A stretch of 64,000 nucleotides of DNA. Origin: Verrucomicrobiia bacterium. GTDB taxonomy: Bacteria > Verrucomicrobiota > Verrucomicrobiia > Verrucomicrobiales > DEV007. Positions 25,549-35,072 of this stretch are shown in pieces; within the stretch, counting starts at the first letter, position 1; each line of letters starts with the position of its first letter. The notes under the pieces are model-generated. The model was not told the DNA's origin, searched no databases, and saw nothing but the letters and a program-made list of their open reading frames with translations. The DNA lies in contig JAUICH010000001.1 in assembly GCA_030427505.1 (NCBI GenBank), positions 62,001 to 126,000 of the forward strand, read 5' to 3'. Both the position numbers and the translations under genes were made by a program.

Positions 25549-27171
25549 ATGGCCCTGCTCCGCAACTTAGGTACGGTCAGCTTCTTTACCCTGATGAGCC
25601 GGGTTCTCGGCTTTCTCCGGGACATGCTCCTGCTCCCGCTGCTCGGGACCACCGTGGGTGACCCCTGGTTTGCGGCCTTCCGCTTGCCGAACATGTTTCG
25701 CCGGATCTTCGCGGAGGGTGCTTTTAACGCGGCCTTCGTGCCGCTGTTCGGACGGGAGCTGGAGGAGCATGGGCCGGAAGCGGCGGAACGTTTCGCCAAC
25801 CGCACGTTTTCCTGGCTGGTCCTCGTGCTGGGCATTGGGACCGTCTTCATCACCTTTTGCATGCGCTGGGCGATGGCGGCGATCGCCTTTGGGTTCCTGG
25901 TGCCCGATACTCCCGACTGGTCCTTCACCTGGGAGTGGTTCTGGGAAATGGTGCGCTACCCGCACGGCACGGAGACCTTCGAACTCTCCATCGCCTACGG
26001 GCGCATCATGTTCAGTTACCTGCTGTTCATGGCGTTGACCGCGCAGTTGAGCGGCGTCCTGAATACTCTCCGGATCTTCGCCATGCCGGCCTTCGCGCCG
26101 GTCTTGCTGAACATCTGCCTGCTGATCGGTTTGATCGCGATTATTCCCGCTTTTGGCCTACAGCACGATTTGCCCCGATGCGGCCATGTGGTGTCCTGGT
26201 GTGTCTTTGTTTCCGGGATCATCCAGATGGGAGCCCTGTTTGTGACCTGTCGAATCAAAGGGATGAAGATTCACCTCATCCCCCCGGTCCGCACGGCGCG
26301 CATTCAGCGGCTTTTCATCCTCATGGGGCCCGGCATCGCCAGTGCCAGTATTCAGCAGATTAACCTCCTCATCGGAACGCAGATTTCCTCTCTCCAAGAA
26401 GGAGCGGTGACGATCCTTTACTCGGCCGAACGCATTTATCAATTCCCCCTGGGTATGATTGGCGTGGCGTTTGGGGTGGTGTTGTTGCCGGAAATTACTC
26501 GGCGCTTGCGGGGGAAAGATGAAGGTGGGGCCAAACGCACATTGGCCAATGGCGTTGAATTTTCATTGCTTCTCACGGTACCTGCCGCGGTGGCAATGTT
26601 GGTCATTGCCTATCCCATCATTTCAGTGTTGTTCGAGCGCGACAACTTCCTGCATCAAGATGCCGTCATTACGGCTAAATGCCTGGCTGCCTTTGCCATC
26701 GGGCTGCCGGCTTATGTGCTGGTAAAGGTTCTTCAGCCGGGTTACTTCGCCCAGGAGAACACAAAGTCTCCCATGATCATGATGATCATCACCCTGACGG
26801 TGAACACGGTGCTCAGTGTGATTCTCTTCGTGGGGCTAAAAATGGGGCCCGTCGGCATTGCTATCGCTACCTCTGTTGCGGGCTGGGTAAATGTGTTCCT
26901 GCTTTCCTGGGGGCTAAGAAGCTTCTTATCTTTGAAACCCGGAGCGATCTCTCGCATTTTCCGAATGGTTGCGGCCAGCGCCGTGATGGGATTCTTGGTC
27001 TGGGCGATGTATTTCTACATAGCCAAGCCCTGGTTTGCCGGCGGAATGGCAATCCGCTTCATGACCCTGGGGTTGCTGGTAGGGGTGGGAGTGGCTGTCT
27101 ACCTCGGGCTGGCCCTGAGTCTCAAGGCGACCACCCTGGCGGAATTTAAGAAGGGGCTGAAGCGGGGCTAA
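25549..27171 (+). CDS. murJ: Lipid II flippase MurJ
   Basis: MurJ moves lipid II across the inner membrane for peptidoglycan synthesis. The ATG at 25549 gives MALLRNLGTVSFFTLMSRVLGFLRDMLL, the standard first helix. The open frame extends to 25477, but that part is translated from the repeat element. The family hallmarks DPWFAAFRLPNMFRRIFAEGAFNAAFVPLF and, later, SAERIYQFPLGMIGVAFGVVLLPEI are present. About 14 membrane helices fit the 540-residue length. There is no obvious ribosome-binding site upstream, possibly because of the nearby repeat. Confidence 0.95.
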   Translation: MALLRNLGTVSFFTLMSRVLGFLRDMLLLPLLGTTVGDPWFAAFRLPNMFRRIFAEGAFNAAFVPLFGRELEEHGPEAAERFANRTFSWLVLVLGIGTVFITFCMRWAMAAIAFGFLVPDTPDWSFTWEWFWEMVRYPHGTETFELSIAYGRIMFSYLLFMALTAQLSGVLNTLRIFAMPAFAPVLLNICLLIGLIAIIPAFGLQHDLPRCGHVVSWCVFVSGIIQMGALFVTCRIKGMKIHLIPPVRTARIQRLFILMGPGIASASIQQINLLIGTQISSLQEGAVTILYSAERIYQFPLGMIGVAFGVVLLPEITRRLRGKDEGGAKRTLANGVEFSLLLTVPAAVAMLVIAYPIISVLFERDNFLHQDAVITAKCLAAFAIGLPAYVLVKVLQPGYFAQENTKSPMIMMIITLTVNTVLSVILFVGLKMGPVGIAIATSVAGWVNVFLLSWGLRSFLSLKPGAISRIFRMVAASAVMGFLVWAMYFYIAKPWFAGGMAIRFMTLGLLVGVGVAVYLGLALSLKATTLAEFKKGLKRG

Positions 27172-27248
27172 GTTCTCATCGTTTTCCTCGTCTTCGGACG
27201 GTGCATTCCCTTGTAACGAACCGGCGCCAAACGTAGTCTGTACCTGGG

Positions 27249-27857
27249 ATGTCTTTCCGGACTCTATTTTGGATCAAAGCCGTGGCCGCTCTCGTGGCGG
27301 TGTGGGCGGTCGTTTGGGGAATTCTCTCCGTGGCCGGGGTCTTCAAGATGACCCCGGAAAAGATCGTGAGCTACGTGGAAGAGAATCCGCTGAGCGAAGG
27401 CCAGACCGCGGAAGAACGCCGCGCCATTATCGAGGAGGTCGCCGCCCGCCTCAACGCCCTGGACGTGGGGGAAGCGGAGTGGGACAAGCTGGAGCAACAG
27501 CGCCGCCAGGGCCGCGAACTGGGCCGGGACTTTTTTTCCCAGCTCACCCCGGAAGAGCAGAGGCATTTCCTGGAACTGCGGATTGGGAAGGTCTTCGAAC
27601 AGATGATGACCGTCTTTAACGATATGGCGCCGGAGAAGCGCAAACGGGTTGTCGAACGCACCCTGCGCGACATGGAGGAAGAGCCCGAAGACCGCGAAGG
27701 CCTCGCCCGGCTGGAGGACTCGGACCCGGAAATGTTCGACAAGATCGTCAACGAAGGGCTTCGCTCCTACTACAAGACGGCTTCCGCGGAAACCAAGCTG
27801 GACCTCGCGCCCGTGCTCGAAAAAATGCAGAGCCGCGTCAACCGCATGGGAAGATGA
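27249..27857 (+). CDS. Membrane-anchored helical protein of unknown function
   Basis: The product is 202 residues: one N-terminal membrane anchor (KAVAALVAVWAVVWGILSVAG) and then an almost wholly charged helical domain rich in Glu, Arg and Asp, likely periplasmic. No enzymatic motif is visible. QLTPEEQRHFLELRIGKVFEQMMTVFNDMAPEKRKRVVERTL repeats an EEQR/PEKR theme that could form a coiled coil. The gene overlaps the following prepilin-like gene by ATGA, so the two are translationally coupled, which hints at a role in pilus or secretion assembly. I do not recognise the family. Confidence 0.6.
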   Translation: MSFRTLFWIKAVAALVAVWAVVWGILSVAGVFKMTPEKIVSYVEENPLSEGQTAEERRAIIEEVAARLNALDVGEAEWDKLEQQRRQGRELGRDFFSQLTPEEQRHFLELRIGKVFEQMMTVFNDMAPEKRKRVVERTLRDMEEEPEDREGLARLEDSDPEMFDKIVNEGLRSYYKTASAETKLDLAPVLEKMQSRVNRMGR

Positions 27858-28417
27858 GACCGTTCGCTGACAGACTGCGCCAGAATGGTAACCGGCGCCG
27901 AACTTGGGGGGGCTTCACGGTCTTGGAAATGGTTGTCGCCGTGGCGGTCGTAGGGGTCTTGTTTTCCATCGCCATTCCAAGCTTCAACCGGCTCCGGAAC
28001 CAGGCACGCGCGGAACAGTGCGCCAGCAACCTGCGGGGCCTGGCGGCCTCGCTGAACATGTATCTGGGCGATCACAACCTGATGATGCCCACCATGGTCG
28101 CGGCGCGGAATAGTGTCGAAGACGACGAACCCGCCCTCGACACCGTGCTCGAACCCTACGTGCCGGACCCCGCGGTGTTCCGGTGCAGTCAGGATCACGA
28201 GCGCATCTGGGAAACCACCGGCACCAGCTACCTCTGGAATAGCCTGGTCAACGGGCAGCCGGTGGGTTCGCTGAAACTCCTGGAACTGACCGAAAACCAG
28301 GCGGGTATTCCTCTCATGTCGGACAAGGAGAACTTTCACAAACACATCGGAGACGAAGTGAACGTTCTCTATGCCGATGGTCACGTCACCAGGCAGGTCC
28401 AGTTCGCGGGGAACTGA
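27854..28417 (+). CDS. Prepilin/pseudopilin-like protein
   Basis: This is a type IV prepilin-like protein, 187 residues. A 19-residue leader precedes GFTVLEMVVAVAVVGVLFSIAIPSF, the cleavage and methylation site with Gly before Phe and Glu at +5. The C-terminal part has YLWNSL and a final NVLYADGHVTRQVQF, which is characteristic of the large PVC-group family of prepilin-like proteins (often noted as DUF1559-like or H-X9-DG; here the ending is shorter). The role may be in a type II-like secretion system or a minor pilin; no assembly genes are nearby. Confidence 0.8.
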   Translation: MRPFADRLRQNGNRRRTWGGFTVLEMVVAVAVVGVLFSIAIPSFNRLRNQARAEQCASNLRGLAASLNMYLGDHNLMMPTMVAARNSVEDDEPALDTVLEPYVPDPAVFRCSQDHERIWETTGTSYLWNSLVNGQPVGSLKLLELTENQAGIPLMSDKENFHKHIGDEVNVLYADGHVTRQVQFAGN

Positions 28418-28447
28418 ACGGGCCATATTTTCATTTCACGCTGCCTG

Positions 28448-29353
28448 ATGATCGAGGTTCGTTCGCTACACAAAAGCTTCCGGCGCGGCCAACCTCCCGC
28501 TCTGGATGGGGTGTCTTTCCAGGTGGAAAAGAAGGAGATCTTCGGTCTCCTCGGCCACAACGGCGCGGGCAAGAGCACCACCATGGGCATCCTCCTGGGC
28601 ATGGTCTATCCCGACAGTGGCGAGGCCACCATTGGCGGCGTTTCGGTCCAGAGAGATCGGGAAAAATCACTTCGCAAGGCTGGCGCCATTTTCGAGACGC
28701 CCTGCTTTTACGACTACATGAGCGGCTGGAAGAACCTGGAAGCCATTACCAGCTACTCGGGCGGCGTGTCCCGCGAAGACATCGGGCGCGTGGTGGAGCT
28801 CGTAGGCTTGGAAAAGCGTATCCACGACCGCGTTTCCGTTTACAGCCATGGCATGCGGCAGCGGCTGGCGCTGGCCCAGGCGCTCCTGCCCATGCCGGAA
28901 GTGCTGCTCCTGGATGAGCCGACGAATGGCCTGGACCCGGACGGCATCGCCGACTTTCGCCGCCGCGTGCTCCGGCTGCGCGAGGAGTTCGGTCTGACCA
29001 TTCTCTTCAATTCTCATCTGCTCTCAGAGGTGGAACAGGTCTGCGACCGGGTGGCGATCCTGCGTGACGGGAAAAAAGTCTATGACGGCCACTGCAAAGG
29101 CCTGCAGGAAGATCACGACGTCTATCATTTGGACACCGAAACCTGGCCGAAGGCGGAAGCCGTCCTCAAGTCCCTTCCGGACGCGGAGATCTCCAGCCCC
29201 GGCGTGTTCAAGCTCAAGAAGACGGCCGACCCCTCGGCGGTGGTGGCGGCTTTGGTGGGGGCAGGGGTACCGGTGCGGCAATTTTACCTCCGCGAACCTT
29301 CCCTGGAAGACCTCTACATGCGCTTCCGCAAGGAAACGGAGGAGGAGACCTGA
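28448..29353 (+). CDS. ABC transporter ATP-binding protein (ABC-2 exporter class)
   Basis: This is the cytosolic ATPase that drives the membrane protein encoded next. Walker A is GHNGAGKST, the signature is YSHGMRQRLALAQAL, typical of ABC-2 exporters, Walker B is VLLLDEPTNGLDP, and the switch His lies in FNSHLLSEVEQVCDRV. The 301-residue product has a C-terminal extension (KGLQEDHDVYHLDTE...) of the type found in lipid- or drug-efflux ATPases. The stop is four bases from the next start. The substrate is unknown. Confidence 0.9.
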   Translation: MIEVRSLHKSFRRGQPPALDGVSFQVEKKEIFGLLGHNGAGKSTTMGILLGMVYPDSGEATIGGVSVQRDREKSLRKAGAIFETPCFYDYMSGWKNLEAITSYSGGVSREDIGRVVELVGLEKRIHDRVSVYSHGMRQRLALAQALLPMPEVLLLDEPTNGLDPDGIADFRRRVLRLREEFGLTILFNSHLLSEVEQVCDRVAILRDGKKVYDGHCKGLQEDHDVYHLDTETWPKAEAVLKSLPDAEISSPGVFKLKKTADPSAVVAALVGAGVPVRQFYLREPSLEDLYMRFRKETEEET

Positions 29354-29356
29354 TAC

Positions 29357-30199
29357 ATGCACGCCTTCCTCAGTCAGCTAAATTGGGAACTGAAGCGCCT
29401 CTTCGCGCGGCGGCGCACCTATATTGGCTTCGGGGCCTTCCTTCTGCTGGACGTGCTGATCGTCATTCTGGCGCGTGAACCGCTCTACCGTCTTATCGAG
29501 ACCCGGCTCTCGAACAATGGGTTGGAAGTGGAGGAATATTTCTCCGGAACCACCCTGGGACTCATGCTCTTGGCCGCCAGTTGCGTTCTGCTCGGGGGCA
29601 TTTTTGCCGCGCTCGTTTCGGGCGACATCGTGGCCAAGGAATGGGAAGACGGCACCCTCCGCATGCTGATGAGCCGTCCTGTGTCCCGCTTTCGCCTTAT
29701 CCTGCTGAAGTATCTGGCCTGCCAGATCTATTCGGCGGTGTTTTTCACCTACGTCGGGGTGGCGGCGCTCTGTTCGGGGCTCGCCCTGCGCGGCTGGGGC
29801 AGCCTGTTTGTCTTCATTCCCGACTTTCACATCTTTGCGATGTTCGATCCCTGGGAAGGCCTTTCCCGCTACCTCCTGGCCATGGTGCTGCTGGTTTTCA
29901 GCATGTCCACGCTGACCAGCCTGGGTTTCTTCTTTTCCTGCCTGAAGATCCGGCCCGCTGCCGCCACCATTGTGGCCTTTGCCTACTACTTGATCGACTT
30001 CATCCTGGCCCACTTCGAAGGGCTGGAGGGCTATCGCTGGCTCTTCTTGTCGCCCCGCATGGCACAGTGGATCAAGGCCTTCGTCGAGATCATCCCCTGG
30101 CCCGCCATGATCCAGGCCTATGCCCTCCTCCTGGGGGTGAATCTCACGGCCTTCATTCTCGGCTGGCTGCTCTTTCAGCAGCGGGACCTGAAGTCGTGA
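29357..30199 (+). CDS. ABC-2 type permease
   Basis: This is the membrane partner of the preceding ATPase. The product is 280 residues with about six helices: an amphipathic start (FLSQLNWELKRLFARRRTYIGFGAFLLLDVLIVIL), a large extracytoplasmic loop (RLIETRLSNNGLEVEEYFSGTT), then FAALVSGDIVAKEWEDGTLRMLMSRPVSRFRLILLKYLA, a segment characteristic of ABC-2 permeases. The two genes form a complete exporter by themselves. No regulator is adjacent. Confidence 0.85.
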   Translation: MHAFLSQLNWELKRLFARRRTYIGFGAFLLLDVLIVILAREPLYRLIETRLSNNGLEVEEYFSGTTLGLMLLAASCVLLGGIFAALVSGDIVAKEWEDGTLRMLMSRPVSRFRLILLKYLACQIYSAVFFTYVGVAALCSGLALRGWGSLFVFIPDFHIFAMFDPWEGLSRYLLAMVLLVFSMSTLTSLGFFFSCLKIRPAAATIVAFAYYLIDFILAHFEGLEGYRWLFLSPRMAQWIKAFVEIIPWPAMIQAYALLLGVNLTAFILGWLLFQQRDLKS

Positions 30200-30254
30200 A
30201 GTGAAAGCGTGGGGAGAGGTGGCTTCTTTTAAACTCTTGGAAATTATGTCTATT

Positions 30255-30276
30255 TTAGTTAATTTTGATTAACTAA
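30255..30276. promoter_or_regulatory. Perfect AT-rich inverted repeat before the GT-C-like gene
   Basis: TTAGTTAAT and ATTAACTAA flank a 4-base TTTG loop, ending eight bases before the ATG of the next gene. The region is far more AT-rich than its surroundings. The position overlaps where a ribosome-binding site would be, which suits an operator or a translation-blocking hairpin. There is no GC-rich stem, so a terminator is unlikely. Confidence 0.4.
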
Positions 30277-30284
30277 TTTCAGGC

Positions 30285-32366
30285 ATGTTTGGTCCGGCTT
30301 CCGATTCCGCTTCTCTCCCTCGCTCGCTGGCATGGTGCCGCGCCTGGGTGTGGGTCTGTGTGTGGTGTCATGTCGCGGGCTGGGGCCTGTCGGCGCTCGG
30401 GGCTTTGGGGACCTTGGGCTATGGACTTGCCCTTGGTCTCACGGTGTTGGGCTTGGCGATTTTTCGGAAGCGTCTTTTCCCTGATGGGATTCTGGAGTGG
30501 TTGGGGGTGTCCCCGTTCCCTTGGCGAGGGCCACGGTCCGCGATTCGCCGCGTTTTACTCCGGGCTCGACGGCGGCCGCTGTATGGGATCTATCTGCTGG
30601 TTTTTCTCGCCTCCCTGGTGGGTGGCCTGCTGTATGCCCCGAACGTGCATGACGCGTTGACTTACCGCGTGCCCCGCGTGCTGCATTGGTTGTGGGAGGG
30701 ACGCTGGCACTGGATCACTACCCCGGAGCCGCAGATGAACCTTTCCACTCACGGCTACGAGTGGTTGATGGCTCCGCTGCTGTCCCTGACCGGGACGGAC
30801 CGGCTCTTTTTCCTGCCGAATCTCCTGTCGTTCGCCCTGTTGCCGGGGCTGATTTTCCTGCTGTTTGTTCAACTCGGAGTGTCACGGCGGGTGGCGATGT
30901 TCTGGATGTGGCTCCTTCCGGCAGCCTACGGAGTCGCTCTGGAAGCTGGCAGCGTGGGAAACGATCTCTTCGCGCTTCCATACCTACTGGCTGGTTTAGT
31001 ATTTGCAATTCGTGCTCGGAATTCCCAGAGAATGGAAGAGGTGGCCCTGGCCATTCTCTGCGCGGCCTTACTGACATCCACGAAACTCAGCAATGCGCCC
31101 CTGGCTCTGGCCATCGCGGTCGCTTTGGCCTTCAGCGCGGGCTGGTTCCTCCGGTGGCGCCATCTCCCAGCCTGCCTGGGAGCCATGGCCTTGGGCGCCG
31201 TGGCTTCCGCGATGCCGGTGTTGGTCGCTTGCTTGCTTTATACCGGAAGCTATACCGGCGATCCGGAAAACGTGCTGAAAATGCGGATCGACGATCCAGC
31301 CGCCGGGGTGGTGGGGAACTCACTCCAGGTGCTGAATGGAAACCTCATGCCGCCCCTGTTGCCTGGGGCGGGGACATGGAATGCTTGCTTGAATGGCTGG
31401 CTGGCTGAGGATTTAACCAACTGGTTGGTAGAGAAGTACCCCCGTTTTGAGCTGAGCCTGCACGAAATTCCCCAAGCCAACGGTCTCGGGCTGGGGCTCC
31501 TGATGATGACGGGGTTGGCGGTGGCCGCCGCCGTGTGGGGAAGATTTCGACCCCAGCTCATGGGAGGAAAACCTCAGCGACAGAAGTCGCTCCTTATTTG
31601 CTCCGTGGTGGCGGCTGTAGCAGTCGCAACTCTGGTCTATTTGAGCAAGATGGGCAGCGAATCTGCCCCCCGGCTGATGCTGCCGTATTATCCTTTGCTG
31701 CTGGTGCCTATGCTGTGGCCCGCAATGAACACGCGGCTGGTAAGACAGCGCTGGTGGCGGGCTGCTGCCTTGCTGGTTGCCTGTGGTGTTCTCCCCGCGT
31801 TGGTGCTGAATCCCGAGCGGCCCCTGTTGCCGATGCGGACGCTGCTCGCCCACGCTCCCGAGAGCCTTCGCTCCACCGCCGCTTTTGCCCGTGTCGACAC
31901 CGTGTATCGAACCTACGCCGCCCGGAGCGATGCCATGGCTCCACTACGAGAGTTTTTACCAGTGGAGGCTAAAACCGTGGGGGTGCTGCTGGGCGGACGC
32001 AGCCTTCGCACCGGTCTGTGTCGCCCCTATGGGGCCCGAACGCTCCTGCATCTGCCCTGGAACGCGGACCGGGAGACCCTGGCAACCAGCGCCTGCGAGT
32101 GGTTCGTGGCGGACGAGGCGCTGATCCTGGATGAAACGTCCGCCGGAGATTCCAAGCCCGGGGCGCGCGAAAGAGCCTTGCTGGACTGGGCCGCCAGCCG
32201 GGGTCTCGAACGAGTGGGCGGAGCGGAGATTCCCAACTACGCCAGCCGCCCCGCCGAACACTACTCCGTCTTTCGAAGGGCGGAACTTTCCGGATTCGAT
32301 AGGGGAGGGGCCGGTTTGGCCACCTCCGCGGTAGAGCCTGGCGGCTCCCTGCCACTCAAGGAGTAA
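30285..32366 (+). CDS. Polytopic membrane protein, GT-C glycosyltransferase-like
   Basis: The product is 693 residues with about 11 to 13 membrane helices. After the second helical block comes NVHDALTYRVPRVLHWLWEGRWHWI. There the Asp next to a loop and the YRVPRVLHWL stretch recall the lipid-linked sugar transferases of the GT39/ArnT-like group, which use a membrane-facing Asp. GYEWLMAPLLSLTGTDRLFFLPNLLSF continues the pattern. The donor would be a polyprenyl-phosphate sugar. The C-terminal 150 residues are soluble and unrecognised. It is preceded by a perfect inverted repeat and followed by panC, with 70 bases between. Confidence 0.55.
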   Translation: MFGPASDSASLPRSLAWCRAWVWVCVWCHVAGWGLSALGALGTLGYGLALGLTVLGLAIFRKRLFPDGILEWLGVSPFPWRGPRSAIRRVLLRARRRPLYGIYLLVFLASLVGGLLYAPNVHDALTYRVPRVLHWLWEGRWHWITTPEPQMNLSTHGYEWLMAPLLSLTGTDRLFFLPNLLSFALLPGLIFLLFVQLGVSRRVAMFWMWLLPAAYGVALEAGSVGNDLFALPYLLAGLVFAIRARNSQRMEEVALAILCAALLTSTKLSNAPLALAIAVALAFSAGWFLRWRHLPACLGAMALGAVASAMPVLVACLLYTGSYTGDPENVLKMRIDDPAAGVVGNSLQVLNGNLMPPLLPGAGTWNACLNGWLAEDLTNWLVEKYPRFELSLHEIPQANGLGLGLLMMTGLAVAAAVWGRFRPQLMGGKPQRQKSLLICSVVAAVAVATLVYLSKMGSESAPRLMLPYYPLLLVPMLWPAMNTRLVRQRWWRAAALLVACGVLPALVLNPERPLLPMRTLLAHAPESLRSTAAFARVDTVYRTYAARSDAMAPLREFLPVEAKTVGVLLGGRSLRTGLCRPYGARTLLHLPWNADRETLATSACEWFVADEALILDETSAGDSKPGARERALLDWAASRGLERVGGAEIPNYASRPAEHYSVFRRAELSGFDRGGAGLATSAVEPGGSLPLKE

Positions 32367-32436
32367 GTCAGTAAGTCCAGGCTGGACGCCAGCGTCAATC
32401 GGCACGACAGGCTTCCGCTTTTACCCGGTTCTACCC

Positions 32437-33288
32437 ATGGAATTTCTCACCAATGTCGCTTCGTTGAAGCTCTGGCGCGAAGAGCGCGCCGGACGGCCCT
32501 GTGTCCTGGTGCCTACCATGGGAGCATTGCACGAGGGACACCTGTCTTTGGTGGAGCGGGCCCGTCAGCACGCGGGTCCTCAGGGGAGTGTGATTGTGAG
32601 CATTTTTGTGAATCCCACCCAGTTCGGGCCGAATGAGGATTTCGATGCCTATCCCCGCCAGATGGAAGCCGACCGGGAAAAATGCGAACGCGCGGGCGCC
32701 AGCGCGGTCTTCGCTCCCGCGGTCAGCGGAATGTATGCTCCGGACCGTTCCGTAAACATCCAAGAGGACTCCCTTTCCACCTATCTCTGCGGCGCCACCC
32801 GGCCCGGTCATTTTGGGGGCGTTTGTACCGTAGTGACCAAACTCTTCAACTTGGTGCGACCCGATGCGGCGGTATTTGGGGAGAAAGACTTTCAGCAGCT
32901 CGCCATCATCCGGCGGCTCGCGCGGGACCTGGACTTCGCCGTGGAAATCGTGGGCAGCCCCACCGTGCGGGAACCGGACGGGCTGGCCATGAGTTCGCGC
33001 AACGAAAACCTGACCGCCGAAGGCCGTTCCCAGGCTCCCGTGATCTACCGCGCTCTGCAACTGGGGCGCGCCGCCCTGGAAGACGGGGAACGGGACGCCG
33101 CAAAAGTGCGCCAACTTGTCCTGGACACCATCCAGAGCCAGCCCCTGGCGCGGGTGGACTACGTGGAGGTAGTGCATCCGGAAACCCTTCAGCCACTGGA
33201 CGTGATTGCCAGTCAGGCCCTGATCGCCGCCGCCGTCTTTTTCGGAAAGCCCCGGTTGATTGACAATACCTACTGGCGGGAAGCGTGA
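32437..33288 (+). CDS. panC: Pantothenate synthetase (pantoate-beta-alanine ligase)
   Basis: The enzyme condenses pantoate and beta-alanine with ATP to pantothenate, the precursor of CoA and of the carrier-protein arm. PTMGALHEGHLSLV near residue 28 contains the HxGH nucleotide motif, with SIFVNPTQFGPNEDFDAYPR next. The pantoate/ATP segment LCGATRPGHFGGVCTVVTKLF is followed by FGEKDFQQLAIIRRLARDLDF and GLAMSSRNENL. The length of 283 residues is standard. It sits 27 bases before nadB, so the two cofactor genes are probably co-transcribed. panB and panD are not in the window. Confidence 0.97.
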   Translation: MEFLTNVASLKLWREERAGRPCVLVPTMGALHEGHLSLVERARQHAGPQGSVIVSIFVNPTQFGPNEDFDAYPRQMEADREKCERAGASAVFAPAVSGMYAPDRSVNIQEDSLSTYLCGATRPGHFGGVCTVVTKLFNLVRPDAAVFGEKDFQQLAIIRRLARDLDFAVEIVGSPTVREPDGLAMSSRNENLTAEGRSQAPVIYRALQLGRAALEDGERDAAKVRQLVLDTIQSQPLARVDYVEVVHPETLQPLDVIASQALIAAAVFFGKPRLIDNTYWREA

Positions 33289-33315
33289 TTCCTGGCAAGA
33301 TTGTCACCTTCTTCT

Positions 33316-34959
33316 ATGCGCAATTTTGACTTCATCGTCATCGGCAGCGGCATCGCGGGTCTCAGCTTTGCGTTGCGAGCTTCGAAGCGAGGCACGGTGG
33401 CGATCGTCACCAAGCGCCAGGGAAGAGATACCAATACCGCCTGGGCTCAGGGCGGCGTGGCCTGCGTCAAAAGCGACGAAGATTCCTTCGATTTGCACAT
33501 CGCGGACACCCTGGATGCCGGAGCGGGTCTCTGTCATGAAGACGTCGTGCGGACCATTGTGGAAGAGGGGCCGGAAGCCATCGACGCGCTCATGAATCTG
33601 GGGGTGCGGTTCGACACCCGCACGTCAAAGTCCGGCGAAATGGAGTGGGACCTGGGCCGGGAAGGGGGGCACTCCAAACGGCGCATCCTGCATTCCAAAG
33701 ACACCACGGGCCGGGAAATCGAGTCCAAGCTCCTCCAGGCCGCGCGGGATAGCCCGAACATCCAGCTGCTGGAGCACTTTTTCGCCATCGATCTTATCAC
33801 CACGGCCAAATTGGAACTGGAGGCGCCGGTAAGATGCGTGGGCCTCTACGCCCTGAATGAAGAAACTCACGAAGTCGTGACCCTGCGGTCCGACCGGGTC
33901 ATTATGACCACGGGCGGTTGCGGGCGGGTTTATCTCTACACCACCAATCCCAAGGTCGCGACGGGGGACGGGGTGGCCATGGCGTGGCGGGCCGGGGCGG
34001 AAATCGCGAACATGGAGTTCATCCAGTTCCATCCCACCTGCCTGTTTCACCCACAGAAAAAGTCGTTCCTGATTTCCGAAGCGGTTCGCGGAGAAGGCGG
34101 CGTGCTGATCGGGGCGGACGGGAAGGAGTTCATGGACCGCTACGATCCCCGCAAATCCCTGGCTCCCAGGGATATCGTGGCCCGGGCCATCGACCAGGAG
34201 ATCAAGAAGACCGGGAGTCAGTGCGTCTTTCTGGACATCACTCACAAGTCCCGTGAGTTCATCCAGGACCGGTTCCCGAACATTTACGAGACCTGCATGA
34301 GCCTGGACATCGACCCCGCGATCCAGCCCATTCCGGTGGTGCCGGCGGCACACTACCAGTGCGGAGGGGTGCGGACGGATGTAAATGGGGCCACCAGCCT
34401 GCCCGGCCTCTGGGCGGCGGGAGAAGTGGCCTGCACCGGGCTGCACGGGGCCAACCGCCTTGCTAGCAACTCCCTACTCGAAGGCGTCGTCGTGGCCCGC
34501 AGGGCCGTGGAAAACGTGCTGGAAACCATGCCTCTGAGTGGTCCGCCGGAAGATTTTGAAGTGCCGGAATGGGTCAGTGGAAACGTCACCGACGTGGATG
34601 AGTTGGTCGTGATTTACCACAACTGGGACGAAATCCGCCGTCTGATGTGGGACTACGTCAGCATCGTGCGGACCAGCAAGCGGCTCCACCGGGCTGCCAC
34701 CCGGTTGCAGAACCTCCAGCGTGAAGTGCAGGAGTTTTACTGGAATTTCAAAGTCACCACGGACCTCCTGGAACTGCGGAACCTGGTGGACGTGGCCTCC
34801 ATGATCGTAGAGTCTGCTTCAAGGCGGCAGGAAAGCCGGGGCTTGCACTACACTCTGGACTATCCTGAAACCAACGACCGGGACTGGAAAAAAGATACCG
34901 TGGTCGCCCGGGGCGAAGACGCCTGCCTGTCCCTTTTCCGGGAAGCGCACGCGTTTTGA
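33316..34959 (+). CDS. nadB: L-aspartate oxidase
   Basis: This FAD enzyme oxidises L-aspartate to iminoaspartate, the first step of de novo NAD synthesis. The ATG at 33316 gives MRNFDFIVIGSGIAGLSFAL; the open frame begins five codons earlier. Diagnostic segments are NTAWAQGGVAC, GGHSKRRILHSKDTTGREIE, NMEFIQFHPT, EAVRGEGGVL, PAAHYQCGGVRTDVNGATSLPGLWAAGEVACTGLHGANRLASNSLLE and the C-terminal helical domain. A length of 547 residues is normal. nadA and nadC are not nearby. Confidence 0.95.
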   Translation: MRNFDFIVIGSGIAGLSFALRASKRGTVAIVTKRQGRDTNTAWAQGGVACVKSDEDSFDLHIADTLDAGAGLCHEDVVRTIVEEGPEAIDALMNLGVRFDTRTSKSGEMEWDLGREGGHSKRRILHSKDTTGREIESKLLQAARDSPNIQLLEHFFAIDLITTAKLELEAPVRCVGLYALNEETHEVVTLRSDRVIMTTGGCGRVYLYTTNPKVATGDGVAMAWRAGAEIANMEFIQFHPTCLFHPQKKSFLISEAVRGEGGVLIGADGKEFMDRYDPRKSLAPRDIVARAIDQEIKKTGSQCVFLDITHKSREFIQDRFPNIYETCMSLDIDPAIQPIPVVPAAHYQCGGVRTDVNGATSLPGLWAAGEVACTGLHGANRLASNSLLEGVVVARRAVENVLETMPLSGPPEDFEVPEWVSGNVTDVDELVVIYHNWDEIRRLMWDYVSIVRTSKRLHRAATRLQNLQREVQEFYWNFKVTTDLLELRNLVDVASMIVESASRRQESRGLHYTLDYPETNDRDWKKDTVVARGEDACLSLFREAHAF

Positions 34960-35072
34960 CGGTAAAATCAGTTCACCGAATGGTTGCTTGATTTTCCGGA
35001 GAAGAGGAGTTTCCTTTGCATTTCCTCGTGGAAATAGGCTACAAAGGTAGCCAGCAGGCAAATTTCGACCCG

